Positions 18,381 through 25,011 of a stretch of DNA of 41,527 bases are shown piece after piece. The DNA is from Symploca sp. SIO2C1 (GTDB lineage: Bacteria > Cyanobacteriota > Cyanobacteriia > Cyanobacteriales > Coleofasciculaceae): contig JAAHGL010000016.1 of assembly GCA_010692635.1 (NCBI GenBank), positions 1 to 41,527 of the forward strand, read 5' to 3'. The translations under genes and the position numbers were made by a program. Within the stretch, counting starts at the first letter, position 1, and each line of letters begins with the position of its first letter. The notes beneath the pieces are model-generated. The model made no database searches, had not been told where the DNA came from, and saw only the letters and a list, made by a program, of their open reading frames with translations.

Positions 18381-19256
18381 ATGACTTTTGGACCAGCCTC
18401 CCAACTGGGAGTCGCCTTATTTGAAGAAACCCCACCTTGGGAGATGCTCCCAGGTCGCTCTGACGAAGAAGCAGAAAGCATCATTCGTGCTGTTTACCGG
18501 CAAATTCTCGGCAATGCCTACGTCATGGAGAGCGAACGGGCGGCCATTCCTGAATCCCAGTTCAAGCGCGGAGAATTGAGTACCCGTGAGTTTGTCAGAG
18601 CTGTGGCTAAATCTGACCTCTACAAGTCCCGTTTCTTTGATACTTGCCCTCGATATCGGTTCATTGAACTCAACTTTAAACATTTTCTCGGTCGTGCCCC
18701 TGATGGGTTAGAAGAGATGCGGGCTCACAGCACCATCTTGGATACTCAAGGGTTCGAGGCAGAAATTGATTCCTACCTTGATAGCGACGAATATCAGGAC
18801 GCCTACGGAGAAAACATCGTCCCGTACTATCGGGGTTACAAGACTCAACCGGGCAAAAATATGGTGGGCTTCACTCACATGTTTGCCCTGGCGCGGGGAG
18901 CTTCGAGCAGTGACCTGAAAGGCAGCCTTTCTGGAAAAAGCCCTGTGCTGAACCAGTACGTCATCCAGGAGACTCCCCTAGCGGTGATTCCTCCTTCTGG
19001 TGGGTCAGCTGGAAATGGTTGGTCTTTCCAAGAAACCTTGGCTGGGGCGCGGACTCGTTTGGGTTCTGGTGCTGGCGAAGAAGGCAAAGTCTATCGTATC
19101 GAAGTTACTGGCTACAGTTCTCCCGGCAAGGTTCGTCGCATCTCCCAGTTCCGTCGCAGCAACAAGGTTTATTTTGTGCCCTTTGACAAACTATCACAAG
19201 AATATAAGCGCATTCACGCTTTGGGCGGCGTAATTTCTAGTATTACTGCCTGCTAA
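18381..19256 (+). CDS. cpeC: Phycoerythrin-associated rod linker CpeC
   Basis: This 291-residue linker holds phycoerythrin hexamers together in the phycobilisome rod and tunes energy transfer. The N-terminal phycobilisome linker domain covers about residues 25-180 (IIRAVYRQILGNAYVMESER, FIELNFKHFLGRAP, FEAEIDSYLDSDEY, GENIVPYYRGY). A C-terminal CpcD-like domain covers about 232-291 (VYRIEVTGY to HALGGVISSITAC). The length fits CpeC, the first linker of the cpeCDE series. AAGGAGA lies 10 bases before the ATG. It is the first gene after the tandem G-box and heads an operon through at least cpeE. Specificity for phycoerythrin over phycocyanin is inferred from the neighbouring cpe genes. Confidence 0.92.
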   Translation: MTFGPASQLGVALFEETPPWEMLPGRSDEEAESIIRAVYRQILGNAYVMESERAAIPESQFKRGELSTREFVRAVAKSDLYKSRFFDTCPRYRFIELNFKHFLGRAPDGLEEMRAHSTILDTQGFEAEIDSYLDSDEYQDAYGENIVPYYRGYKTQPGKNMVGFTHMFALARGASSSDLKGSLSGKSPVLNQYVIQETPLAVIPPSGGSAGNGWSFQETLAGARTRLGSGAGEEGKVYRIEVTGYSSPGKVRRISQFRRSNKVYFVPFDKLSQEYKRIHALGGVISSITAC

Positions 19257-19289
19257 CTCGGATTAAAGATTGTTTTAAGGAGAATATCA

Positions 19290-20057
19290 ATGAGTGTCGT
19301 TTTAGATGCCCCAGTAGAACTTAGCCCTTCAAGAAATCCTGACGAAGTGGCAGCGGTCATTCAAGCAGTTTACAAGCAAGTCTTAGGTAACCCCCACGTT
19401 ATGGAAAGCGAGCGGTTGGCTATTGCTGAGTCTCAGTTAGCTAACGGCAACCTAACGGTGCGAGAATTTGTCCGTGCTGTAGCTAAATCTGACTTCTATC
19501 GCAGCCGCTACTTTGAATCTTGTGCCCCCTACCGCTTTGTCGAACTTAACTTCAAGCACTTATTAGGTCGGGCTCCCTCTGAGCAAGCAGAACTTTCTGA
19601 GCATATTTGCCTGTGTGTCGGCGAGGGCTATGATGCGGAAATCGACTCCTATATCGACAGTGATGAGTATCACGAGAAATTCGGCGAAAATATTGTGCCT
19701 TACTATCAAGGTGCTCAAACTCAGGTAGGACAGAAGAATGTAGGCTATAACCGCACCCTTTCCCTGTATCAAGGATATGCTGGGGTGGACAGTGCCTTTT
19801 CTGGAGCTCGTTTAGTTAGCGATGTTGCTAACAACAGTGCTACCAAACCAGCTGTTCCTACAACTGGAGGTCGTCTGTCTGCTTACAAGGATGCTACAGA
19901 AAAGACTTTCAAGATTCTGGTATCAGGATCGAAATTTGACTGCCCACGCCGAGTCAGTACTACGGAGTACATCGTCCCGGGAAATCGCATGACCCCACAA
20001 ATCCAACGGATTAATCGAGCTGGCGGCAAGATCGTCAGTATCACTGAGGTGGTATGA
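19290..20057 (+). CDS. cpeD: Phycoerythrin-associated rod linker CpeD
   Basis: This 255-residue linker has the PF00427-type domain at about residues 18-170 (VIQAVYKQVLGNPHVMESER, FVELNFKHLLGRAP, DAEIDSYIDSDEYHEKFG) and a CpcD-like domain at about 197-255 (FKILVSGSKFDCPRRVSTTE, INRAGGKIVSITEVV). It joins a second phycoerythrin hexamer in the rod. AAGGAGA precedes the ATG by seven bases, and the gene starts 33 bp after cpeC. It has the same module order as CpeC and CpeE. Assignment as CpeD is by position after cpeC; order alone cannot rule out a swap of names with cpeE. Confidence 0.9.
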   Translation: MSVVLDAPVELSPSRNPDEVAAVIQAVYKQVLGNPHVMESERLAIAESQLANGNLTVREFVRAVAKSDFYRSRYFESCAPYRFVELNFKHLLGRAPSEQAELSEHICLCVGEGYDAEIDSYIDSDEYHEKFGENIVPYYQGAQTQVGQKNVGYNRTLSLYQGYAGVDSAFSGARLVSDVANNSATKPAVPTTGGRLSAYKDATEKTFKILVSGSKFDCPRRVSTTEYIVPGNRMTPQIQRINRAGGKIVSITEVV

Positions 20058-20087
20058 AGTGACCACAGCTAATTGCTAAGTAATCAA

Positions 20088-20153
20088 TGGTTCGTAGTTG
20101 AGCTTTAGCGCTCAAGTCTTAACTAGAGAGTACTAAAGCCCAACTACGAGCCA
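20088..20153 (+). promoter_or_regulatory. Long hairpin between cpeD and cpcL
   Basis: The 21-nt arms at 20088-20108 (containing TCGTAGTTGAGCTTTAG) and 20133-20153 (CTAAAGCCCAACTACGAG) pair with about two mismatches around a 24-nt loop. No T-run follows. It could slow polymerase, protect the cpeCD transcript end, or be a short repetitive palindrome; the sequence does not decide. Confidence 0.6.
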
Positions 20154-20188
20154 ATGTGGTAAAAAATTCGTTTAAGAAACCAGAACAC

Positions 20189-20935
20189 ATGGCAATTCCT
20201 CTACTCGAATACCCCCCAACTAGCCAAAACCAGCGTGTTGCTAGCTATGAAATTCTAGGGGAAGAACAACCCCGGATTTTCACTACCGAAAACCTGCCCT
20301 CCCCCTTGGAAATGGATAATTTAATTGGGGCAGCTTATCGGCAGATTTTTAATGAGCAACAGATGTTGTTGAGCAACCGCCAAAAAGGTTTGGAGTCTCA
20401 ACTACGCAACGGTCAAATTACTGTGCGGGACTTCATTCGTGGACTAGTGCTTTCTGAACCATTCCGGCAGCGCAATTACGAAGTCAATAACAATTATCGG
20501 TTAGCCCAAATGTGCGTCCAGCGAATTCTCGGACGTGACATTTACGGCGATCAGGAAAAGATTGCTTGGTCGATCGTCCTTGCAACCAAGGGTTTACAAG
20601 GGTTTGTTGATGATCTGCTTAACAGTGAAGAGTATCTGAGTAACTTTGGTTTTGATACTGTTCCCTATCAACGGCGGCGGATCTTGCACCAACGCCCCGA
20701 AGGAGAGCTTCCCTTCGCTCGTATGCCCCGCTATGGTGCAGACTACCGCACACAACTGGAGGCAATGGGTTACTTCCAAACCAGGGAACTCAATTATCCT
20801 TGGATGTGGCAGCCGTATACTCCCCCAGAATGGCTGGGCAAGATAGGTGCGGTAATTACCATCGCTGGCGCTGGAGTGCTAGCTTTCGGTACAGTGGGAG
20901 TGGCCCTAGCTGCTTGGGGAATAATTTCCCTGTAA
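20189..20935 (+). CDS. cpcL: Membrane-anchored rod linker CpcL (CpcG2-type)
   Basis: This 248-residue linker has an N-terminal linker domain (about residues 1-190: [56 protein letters not shown]). Its C-terminus ends in a hydrophobic segment of about 28 residues ([20 protein letters not shown]) in place of the core-binding tail of CpcG1. That tail is the hallmark of CpcL/CpcG2, which anchors core-less, rod-shaped phycobilisomes in the thylakoid membrane and feeds photosystem I. The ATG at 20189 fits the family start; a GTG at 20156 would add 11 unlikely residues. It sits between cpeD and cpeE in a G-box-controlled operon, so green light probably raises it together with phycoerythrin linkers. 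No Shine-Dalgarno is visible, unlike cpeC, cpeD and cpeE. Confidence 0.93.
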   Translation: MAIPLLEYPPTSQNQRVASYEILGEEQPRIFTTENLPSPLEMDNLIGAAYRQIFNEQQMLLSNRQKGLESQLRNGQITVRDFIRGLVLSEPFRQRNYEVNNNYRLAQMCVQRILGRDIYGDQEKIAWSIVLATKGLQGFVDDLLNSEEYLSNFGFDTVPYQRRRILHQRPEGELPFARMPRYGADYRTQLEAMGYFQTRELNYPWMWQPYTPPEWLGKIGAVITIAGAGVLAFGTVGVALAAWGIISL

Positions 20936-20990
20936 TATCGTTTTAGCAAGTACATTCACAAGACAAACTTTACTAATTAAGGAGAAATCA

Positions 20991-21758
20991 ATGGCAGGTT
21001 TAGCAGCATCATTCGTCTGTGATCCAGTAGAATTGCGACCTGATGCAACAGAAGGCGACTTACAGGTAGTTATTCGTGCTGTTTATAAGCAGGTTTTGGG
21101 TAACGCTCATATACTCTCGCAACAGGGTCTAGATAATGCAGAATCCATGCTCCGCAATGGCAATGTTACAGTTCGGGGCTTTGTCAGGATGGTGGCTCAA
21201 TCTGATCTGTATAAGTCCCTCTTTTTTGAAGGGAATCCTCCCTATCGCTGTATTGAGTTAAACTGCAAACATTTGCTCGGTCGTGCACCGCTAGACCAGG
21301 CAGAAATTTCCCAGCAGGTTCAAATTTACAACGAACAGGGCTATGCTGCAGAAATTGATTCTTACCTGAATAGTGAGGAGTACCTCCTGAATTTTGGAGA
21401 AAATATCGTTCCCTATCCCCGCTGTATAACCAGCCAAACAGGAATCAAGAATAATGTCTTTAACCAGACAGTTTCCTTATTCGGTGGCTACGCCACTAGC
21501 GATAGCAGCAAACAAGCTCAATCGACTTCTACAGTAGCTGGCAATCTGCCCCAAAAAATTAAGGTTGCTAGTTCTCGTGGTGGTGCTTCTGGTTCAACCA
21601 ATAAGCGGTTCTGCATTACTGTAGCTAAACCAGGAGTTACTCCTATTGCGAAGCAGAGTAACGCGACTTATGAGGTAGGCTACGCTCAACTGTCCAAGAA
21701 AATTCAAAACATTCAAAAAATAGGAGGCAAGATTCTCAGTGTTACTGAGTTAGTCTGA
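20991..21758 (+). CDS. cpeE: Phycoerythrin-associated rod linker CpeE
   Basis: This third phycoerythrin linker has 255 residues: a PF00427-type domain at about 20-170 (IRAVYKQVLGNAHILSQQ, CIELNCKHLLGRAP, EIDSYLNSEEYLLNFGENIV) and a CpcD-like domain at about 203-255 (FCITVAKPGVTPIAKQ, KIGGKILSVTELV). A serine/glycine-rich linker joins them. The ATG follows AAGGAGA by six bases. It comes 55 bp after cpcL and is followed by a possible internal promoter and a strong terminator, so it is probably the last gene of the abundant transcript. The name is by analogy with the cpeCDE order; close homology among the three linkers makes exact naming uncertain. Confidence 0.87.
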   Translation: MAGLAASFVCDPVELRPDATEGDLQVVIRAVYKQVLGNAHILSQQGLDNAESMLRNGNVTVRGFVRMVAQSDLYKSLFFEGNPPYRCIELNCKHLLGRAPLDQAEISQQVQIYNEQGYAAEIDSYLNSEEYLLNFGENIVPYPRCITSQTGIKNNVFNQTVSLFGGYATSDSSKQAQSTSTVAGNLPQKIKVASSRGGASGSTNKRFCITVAKPGVTPIAKQSNATYEVGYAQLSKKIQNIQKIGGKILSVTELV

Positions 21759-21888
21759 AATTTTGAACCGTTGAGGTCCGGTATTTCCAAGAGAATAGGA
21801 GAAATGCTAGTGAAGCAACCTTGTTCTAAGCTTACTCAGTGGTAACTAGCATAACTTTCACTGCTAGGAATTCAGACTAAAATTCTGC

Positions 21889-21894
21889 TATAAT
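21889..21894 (+). promoter_or_regulatory. Possible -10 box upstream of cpeS
   Basis: A perfect TATAAT lies 183 bp before the cpeS start and about 40 bp before the terminator. No good -35 element is present at 16-18 bp spacing, so an activator would be needed. Upstream, the inverted arms ATGCTAGT (21804-21811) and ACTAGCAT (21845-21852) could fold. Promoter status is tentative. Confidence 0.4.
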
Positions 21895-21934
21895 ACAAAC
21901 CCAAATCTCCTACTTGAGTATCTCCTACTTTTCC

Positions 21935-21975
21935 AGAGCGAATTTTGGGTTAATTCGCTCTATTTTTAATTTTAT
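21935..21975 (+). terminator. Rho-independent terminator between cpeE and cpeS
   Basis: Perfect 10-bp arms AGAGCGAATT (21935-21944) and AATTCGCTCT (21952-21961) surround a 7-nt loop and are followed by ATTTTTAATTTTA. It lies 177 bp after cpeE and 111 bp before cpeS. It could end most cpeC-to-cpeE transcripts while letting some read through to cpeSTR. Confidence 0.82.
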
Positions 21976-22071
21976 CCATAAGGAAAAAGGGACAAAGGCA
22001 AACTTTCTTCTACCCTGTCAAGGTAGAAGCTTTCACTCAATTCTAACAGCTCTCAAACAACTCTTTTTGTC

Positions 22072-22611
22072 GTGGATATTACCAAATTTGTCGAGGATTC
22101 TCTAGGGCAATGGCGCTCTCAACGCAGTGCCCACAATTTAGCTTTCAGCTACTTTGAGCAAGTCACTTCAACTATTGATATTGTTCCTTTGGCTAAAGAT
22201 GATTCAGAAGTGCTCGACTTGTGTAAATCCTATGAAATTGACCCACAAATGGTCAGCGATCCCTTCCGTATGAGTTGGGAAGGAGAGTCTGATTGGGAGG
22301 AAGGAGAAACCTTTGAGGGAACCACAATTTTAGTGCCGATTCCTGAGCCAGATAATCCGCAAGCAGGAAGGTTGCTGCGGGAGCAAGGTTATGCAGAAAC
22401 CATCCCTTCCATTGGGAAGTATCACTTTAGTGAAGATGGCACGTTTGTCCTCTTAACTGCATACGATAGAGCAACAGCTGAAGAAAAAATTTGGTTCGTT
22501 AACCCCAACTTACGTCTGCGGGTTTCCTTAATTAAAACTAGTGCGGGCTCTGGGGTACTCACTGCTTCTTTTTCTTCAGAAATTCGTTCTTTATCAGGAT
22601 TAAAAGATTAA
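22072..22611 (+). CDS. cpeS: CpeS-type phycobiliprotein bilin lyase
   Basis: CpeS/CpcS lyases attach bilins to phycobiliprotein cysteines; CpeS acts with phycoerythrobilin on phycoerythrin. The 179-residue protein starts MDITKFVEDSLGQWRSQRSA and continues HNLAFSYFEQVTSTIDIVPL, typical of this lipocalin-like family, with SWEGESDWEEGE and LRVSLIKTS toward the end. The start codon is GTG at 22072, the only one that gives the family N-terminus; no Shine-Dalgarno is seen. It lies beyond a terminator after cpeE, so its level is likely below that of the linkers. Its last 60 bp are part of a 77-bp tandem duplication that separates it from cpeT. Confidence 0.92.
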   Translation: MDITKFVEDSLGQWRSQRSAHNLAFSYFEQVTSTIDIVPLAKDDSEVLDLCKSYEIDPQMVSDPFRMSWEGESDWEEGETFEGTTILVPIPEPDNPQAGRLLREQGYAETIPSIGKYHFSEDGTFVLLTAYDRATAEEKIWFVNPNLRLRVSLIKTSAGSGVLTASFSSEIRSLSGLKD

Positions 22612-22705
22612 CAGGATTTTTAAGATTAGGGGTACTCACTGCCTCTTTTTCTTCAGAAATTCGTTCTTTATCAGGATTGAAAGATTAACAGGATTTTTAA
22701 GATTA
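22552..22705 (+). repeat. 77-bp tandem duplication at the cpeS-cpeT junction
   Basis: Copy 1 (22552-22628) covers the last 60 bases of cpeS, including its stop, plus 17 bases of spacer. Copy 2 (22629-22705) differs at two positions that I can see and ends exactly before the cpeT ATG at 22706. Both start GGGGTACTCACTGC and end GATTTTTAAGATTA. Without copy 2 the cpeS-cpeT spacer would be 17 bp. Confidence 0.95.
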
Positions 22706-23317
22706 ATGGAAGAAGATTTAATGCTAACCTTAGCACGCTGGATGGCAGGGGATTTTAGTAATCAAAAACAAGCGTTGGCAGATTCGAGAAACTACGCCCA
22801 TATTCGTGTTTTTTTCCGTCCTTTACCTTGGGATTTTTTTTCAGGAATTGGCTTTTATTCCGAGCAAGCGTATGATCATGACCTCTGGACGCCCTACCGC
22901 CAAGGGGTTCATCGATTTATCGACCAAGGAGAGAAAATTTATGTTGAAAATTACAGACTGCAAGATCCAATTCTCTATGCCGGAGCTGGACGAGAACCAG
23001 ACATCTTAAAAACGATTACTCCCGATTGTCTTGAACGCCGCTATAACTGTTCTATGGTTTTTTACCAGGAGGGTAATCTATTTCGGGGGGAAGTTGAAGG
23101 AAATTGTTGTTTCATTGAAAAATCTGGAAAACAAACCTATCTAGTTAGTGACGTAACACTGACAGAAACAACTTTCGTCAGTTTAGACTTGGGGAAAGAT
23201 GTTACTAACCACAAACAGGTGTGGGGTTCAACAGCTGGTCATTTGAAATTTGAAAAGCGCCAAAGCTATGCTTCGGAAGTGCCAAAGAATTATAAATTAG
23301 GAATGATAAGTTACTAA
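22706..23317 (+). CDS. cpeT: CpeT-type phycobiliprotein bilin lyase
   Basis: CpeT/CpcT lyases attach a bilin to the C-terminal cysteine of beta subunits (near Cys155/165 in phycocyanin and phycoerythrin). The 203-residue protein shows family features: LARWMAGDFSNQKQALADSR, IRVFFRPLPWDFFSGIGFYS, YVENYRLQDPILYAGAGREP and CSMVFYQEGNLFRGEVEG. The ATG at 22706 is preceded by ACAGGA at a spacing of about 12, which the 77-bp duplication has re-created. It lies in the cpeS-cpeT-cpeR order known from the Fremyella cpeCDESTR operon. Family assignment is firm; the bilin and subunit are inferred from context. Confidence 0.92.
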   Translation: MEEDLMLTLARWMAGDFSNQKQALADSRNYAHIRVFFRPLPWDFFSGIGFYSEQAYDHDLWTPYRQGVHRFIDQGEKIYVENYRLQDPILYAGAGREPDILKTITPDCLERRYNCSMVFYQEGNLFRGEVEGNCCFIEKSGKQTYLVSDVTLTETTFVSLDLGKDVTNHKQVWGSTAGHLKFEKRQSYASEVPKNYKLGMISY

Positions 23318-23365
23318 TTTTTGATGCTCTCTTGGCTGTAACAGAAGTTAAAGGTCCAATGAACA

Positions 23366-23671
23366 ATGCTCCCTCCAGTCGCTCGTAAAAAAATGCAAGC
23401 TTGGATTCGCAGCCGCCATCTGATTTGTTCAGGAAACTTTTTTCTGTTTGAAACTTTAGATTATTCAGCTGTTGAGCGCTTTGAACAATGTGTAACCAGT
23501 TTAGGAGGAACTTTAATCTGTGTCGAACCTACCAAGAGAGTTTGGATGGGAACTCACCGCAAAATTTTGCTCTATCAAGCTAGAGCCAGCTTGCATACTC
23601 CCCACCACGAATTGAAACAATATTGGTTCAAGTACGGTAGTTTTAATACCCGATTTGATGAAACGCCTTAA
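23366..23671 (+). CDS. cpeR: CpeR, activator of phycoerythrin gene expression
   Basis: This small 101-residue protein matches CpeR, required in Fremyella for cpeBA and pebAB expression in green light. Recognisable parts are WIRSRHLICSGNFFLFETLD, FEQCVTSLGGTLICVEPTKR and LLYQARASLHTPHHELKQYW. No helix-turn-helix is obvious, as is usual for CpeR. It lies 48 bp after cpeT and probably on the same transcript. The cpeBA genes it would act on are not in the window. Its position makes a cascade likely: CcaR induces the operon, and CpeR then switches on phycoerythrin apoprotein genes elsewhere. Confidence 0.9.
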   Translation: MLPPVARKKMQAWIRSRHLICSGNFFLFETLDYSAVERFEQCVTSLGGTLICVEPTKRVWMGTHRKILLYQARASLHTPHHELKQYWFKYGSFNTRFDETP

Positions 23672-23734
23672 GTTTGTTATTGGTCATTGGTCTTTTGTCC
23701 TTTGTACTAATCATGCTTGACAAAAGATGCAAAG

Positions 23735-23758
23735 TACCACGACTTGCATTACGTGGTA
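23735..23758. promoter_or_regulatory. Inverted repeat upstream of the CpcD-less linker
   Basis: Perfect 7-bp arms TACCACG (23735-23741) and CGTGGTA (23752-23758) lie 52 bp before the linker gene start at 23810. No T-run follows, so an operator is more likely than a terminator. TTGACA lies just upstream at 23717, but I see no -10 at proper spacing. Confidence 0.4.
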
Positions 23759-23809
23759 TGACCTTAACAAAATTTAGATTTTTATTTATTTACAGGAGGA
23801 AAATTTTCA

Positions 23810-24598
23810 ATGATTAGTAATTTACCACCTTCAGTACTTGGCAAAGCCTCGGAATTAGGGATTAGCTTATTTGAAGAGACAGCTCCCATTCAACAGTCAG
23901 TCAATGCCTCTTCAGAAGAAGTCGAAGGGGTTATCCGAGCTGTCTACCGCCAGGTGCTAGGTAATGCTCACATTATGGAGAGTGAACGCCTCACTGTTCC
24001 TGAATCCCAGTTGAGAAACGGAGAAATTACGGTACGGGAATTCGTGCGGCACGTAGCGCAATCAGAACTTTACCAAAACCGCTTTTTTTACAACTGTTCC
24101 CAACTTCGCTTTATCGAGCTCAATTTTAAACATCTGCTCGGACGTGCTCCAGAAAGCCATGAAGAACTGAGCCTTCATGTCCAGATTCTTGATGAAGGGG
24201 GCTATTTATCTGAAATTGACTCCTACCTCAATAGCGATGAATATCTGGATGCTTTTGGGGAAAACATCGTTCCCTATTACCGAGGTTACAAAACCCAGAC
24301 AGGAAAGAAAGTGGTTGGTTTTAGCCATCTGTTCCAACTGCTGCGAGGTTCTTGTAGTAGCGATCTCTCCAGTTTTGTAGGAACTAACTCTCGCTTACAG
24401 CGATCGCTTCTAACTAACCAGCCAAGTGCAATGGTTCCTCTATCATTGCCTCCTACACCACTAACTGATACTCAGCAATTGATTGCTAAAGCCCTAGGTC
24501 TCAAAGCCTATCGCTCTGTTAGCGATCAGATAACTCCTAGTGCTCCACCGAAGGATGTTGACTTGGGACCAGCCTTGCAGGAACAGTACCAAGCCTGA
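23810..24598 (+). CDS. CpeC-like phycobilisome linker without CpcD domain
   Basis: This 262-residue protein has a full linker domain at about residues 35-185 (VIRAVYRQVLGNAHIMESER, FIELNFKHLLGRAP, SEIDSYLNSDEYLDAFGENI, VPYYRGYKTQTGKKVVGFSH) closest to CpeC at 18381. After about residue 190 the resemblance stops. A serine/proline-rich stretch and LIAKALGLKAYRSVSDQ replace the CpcD-like domain. No hydrophobic anchor is present. AGGAGG lies 10 bases before the ATG, a very strong site. It could cap or extend a phycoerythrin rod, or attach it to another rod type. It starts 138 bp after cpeR, with an inverted repeat between them, so it may be separately controlled. It is certainly a linker; its partner is unknown. 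Confidence 0.88.
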   Translation: MISNLPPSVLGKASELGISLFEETAPIQQSVNASSEEVEGVIRAVYRQVLGNAHIMESERLTVPESQLRNGEITVREFVRHVAQSELYQNRFFYNCSQLRFIELNFKHLLGRAPESHEELSLHVQILDEGGYLSEIDSYLNSDEYLDAFGENIVPYYRGYKTQTGKKVVGFSHLFQLLRGSCSSDLSSFVGTNSRLQRSLLTNQPSAMVPLSLPPTPLTDTQQLIAKALGLKAYRSVSDQITPSAPPKDVDLGPALQEQYQA

Positions 24599-24664
24599 AG
24601 GATAATTTAACTTTACTTGGTCAGATACCATATCTAATTACCTATTACTCGAAAGAAACAGTCG

Positions 24665-24841
24665 ATTGCTAATGGCTAATTGCTAATGGCTAATGGCTAA
24701 TTGCTAATGGCTAATGGCTAATGGCTAATTGCTAATGGCTAATGGCTAATGGCTAATGGCTAATGGCTAATGGCTAATGGCTAATTGCTAATTGCTAATG
24801 GCTAATTGCTAATGGCTAATTGCTAATTGCTATTAGCTAAT
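24665..24841. repeat. TAATGGC/TAATTGC heptamer array, copy C
   Basis: About 25 heptamers of the same family as 1-309 lie between the linker gene and thrB, in the same orientation. The 43-nt tail follows directly. Confidence 0.95.
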
Positions 24842-24879
24842 CTCTGAATTAACACCGAGTCTCCGAGTCAGGCAACAGG
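24837..24879 (+). repeat. 43-nt conserved tail of heptamer module, copy C
   Basis: This copy matches 305-347 and 9732-9774 with a few substitutions (AATTAACACC for AATAAACACC, GAGTCAGG for GAGTCTGG, CAACAGG for CAATAGG). The shared core is CACCGAGTCTCCGAGTC. Confidence 0.85.
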
Positions 24880-24934
24880 GAAGAGAATTTTGCTTGTTTC
24901 TTATCTTTTGTTTGGGGTATTGTCCCTAAACATG

Positions 24935-25011
24935 CTCATTACTCATTACTCATTACTCATTACTCATTACTCATTACTCATTACTCATTACTCATTACTC
25001 ATTACTCATTA
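24935..25011. repeat. CTCATTA heptamer array (11 units) overlapping the 3' end of thrB
   Basis: Eleven CTCATTA units span 77 bp. Those from 24995 onward are read on the minus strand as the last codons of thrB (MSNE) and its TAA stop. The family matches 533-578. Confidence 0.93.

Noticed and set aside
20156-20188. GTG start for CpcL
   Set aside because: The family start MAIPLLEY lies at 20189, and the extension abuts the hairpin.
21914-22105. 63-residue frame between cpeE and cpeS
   Set aside because: It runs through the terminator and into cpeS in another frame, with no recognisable sequence.
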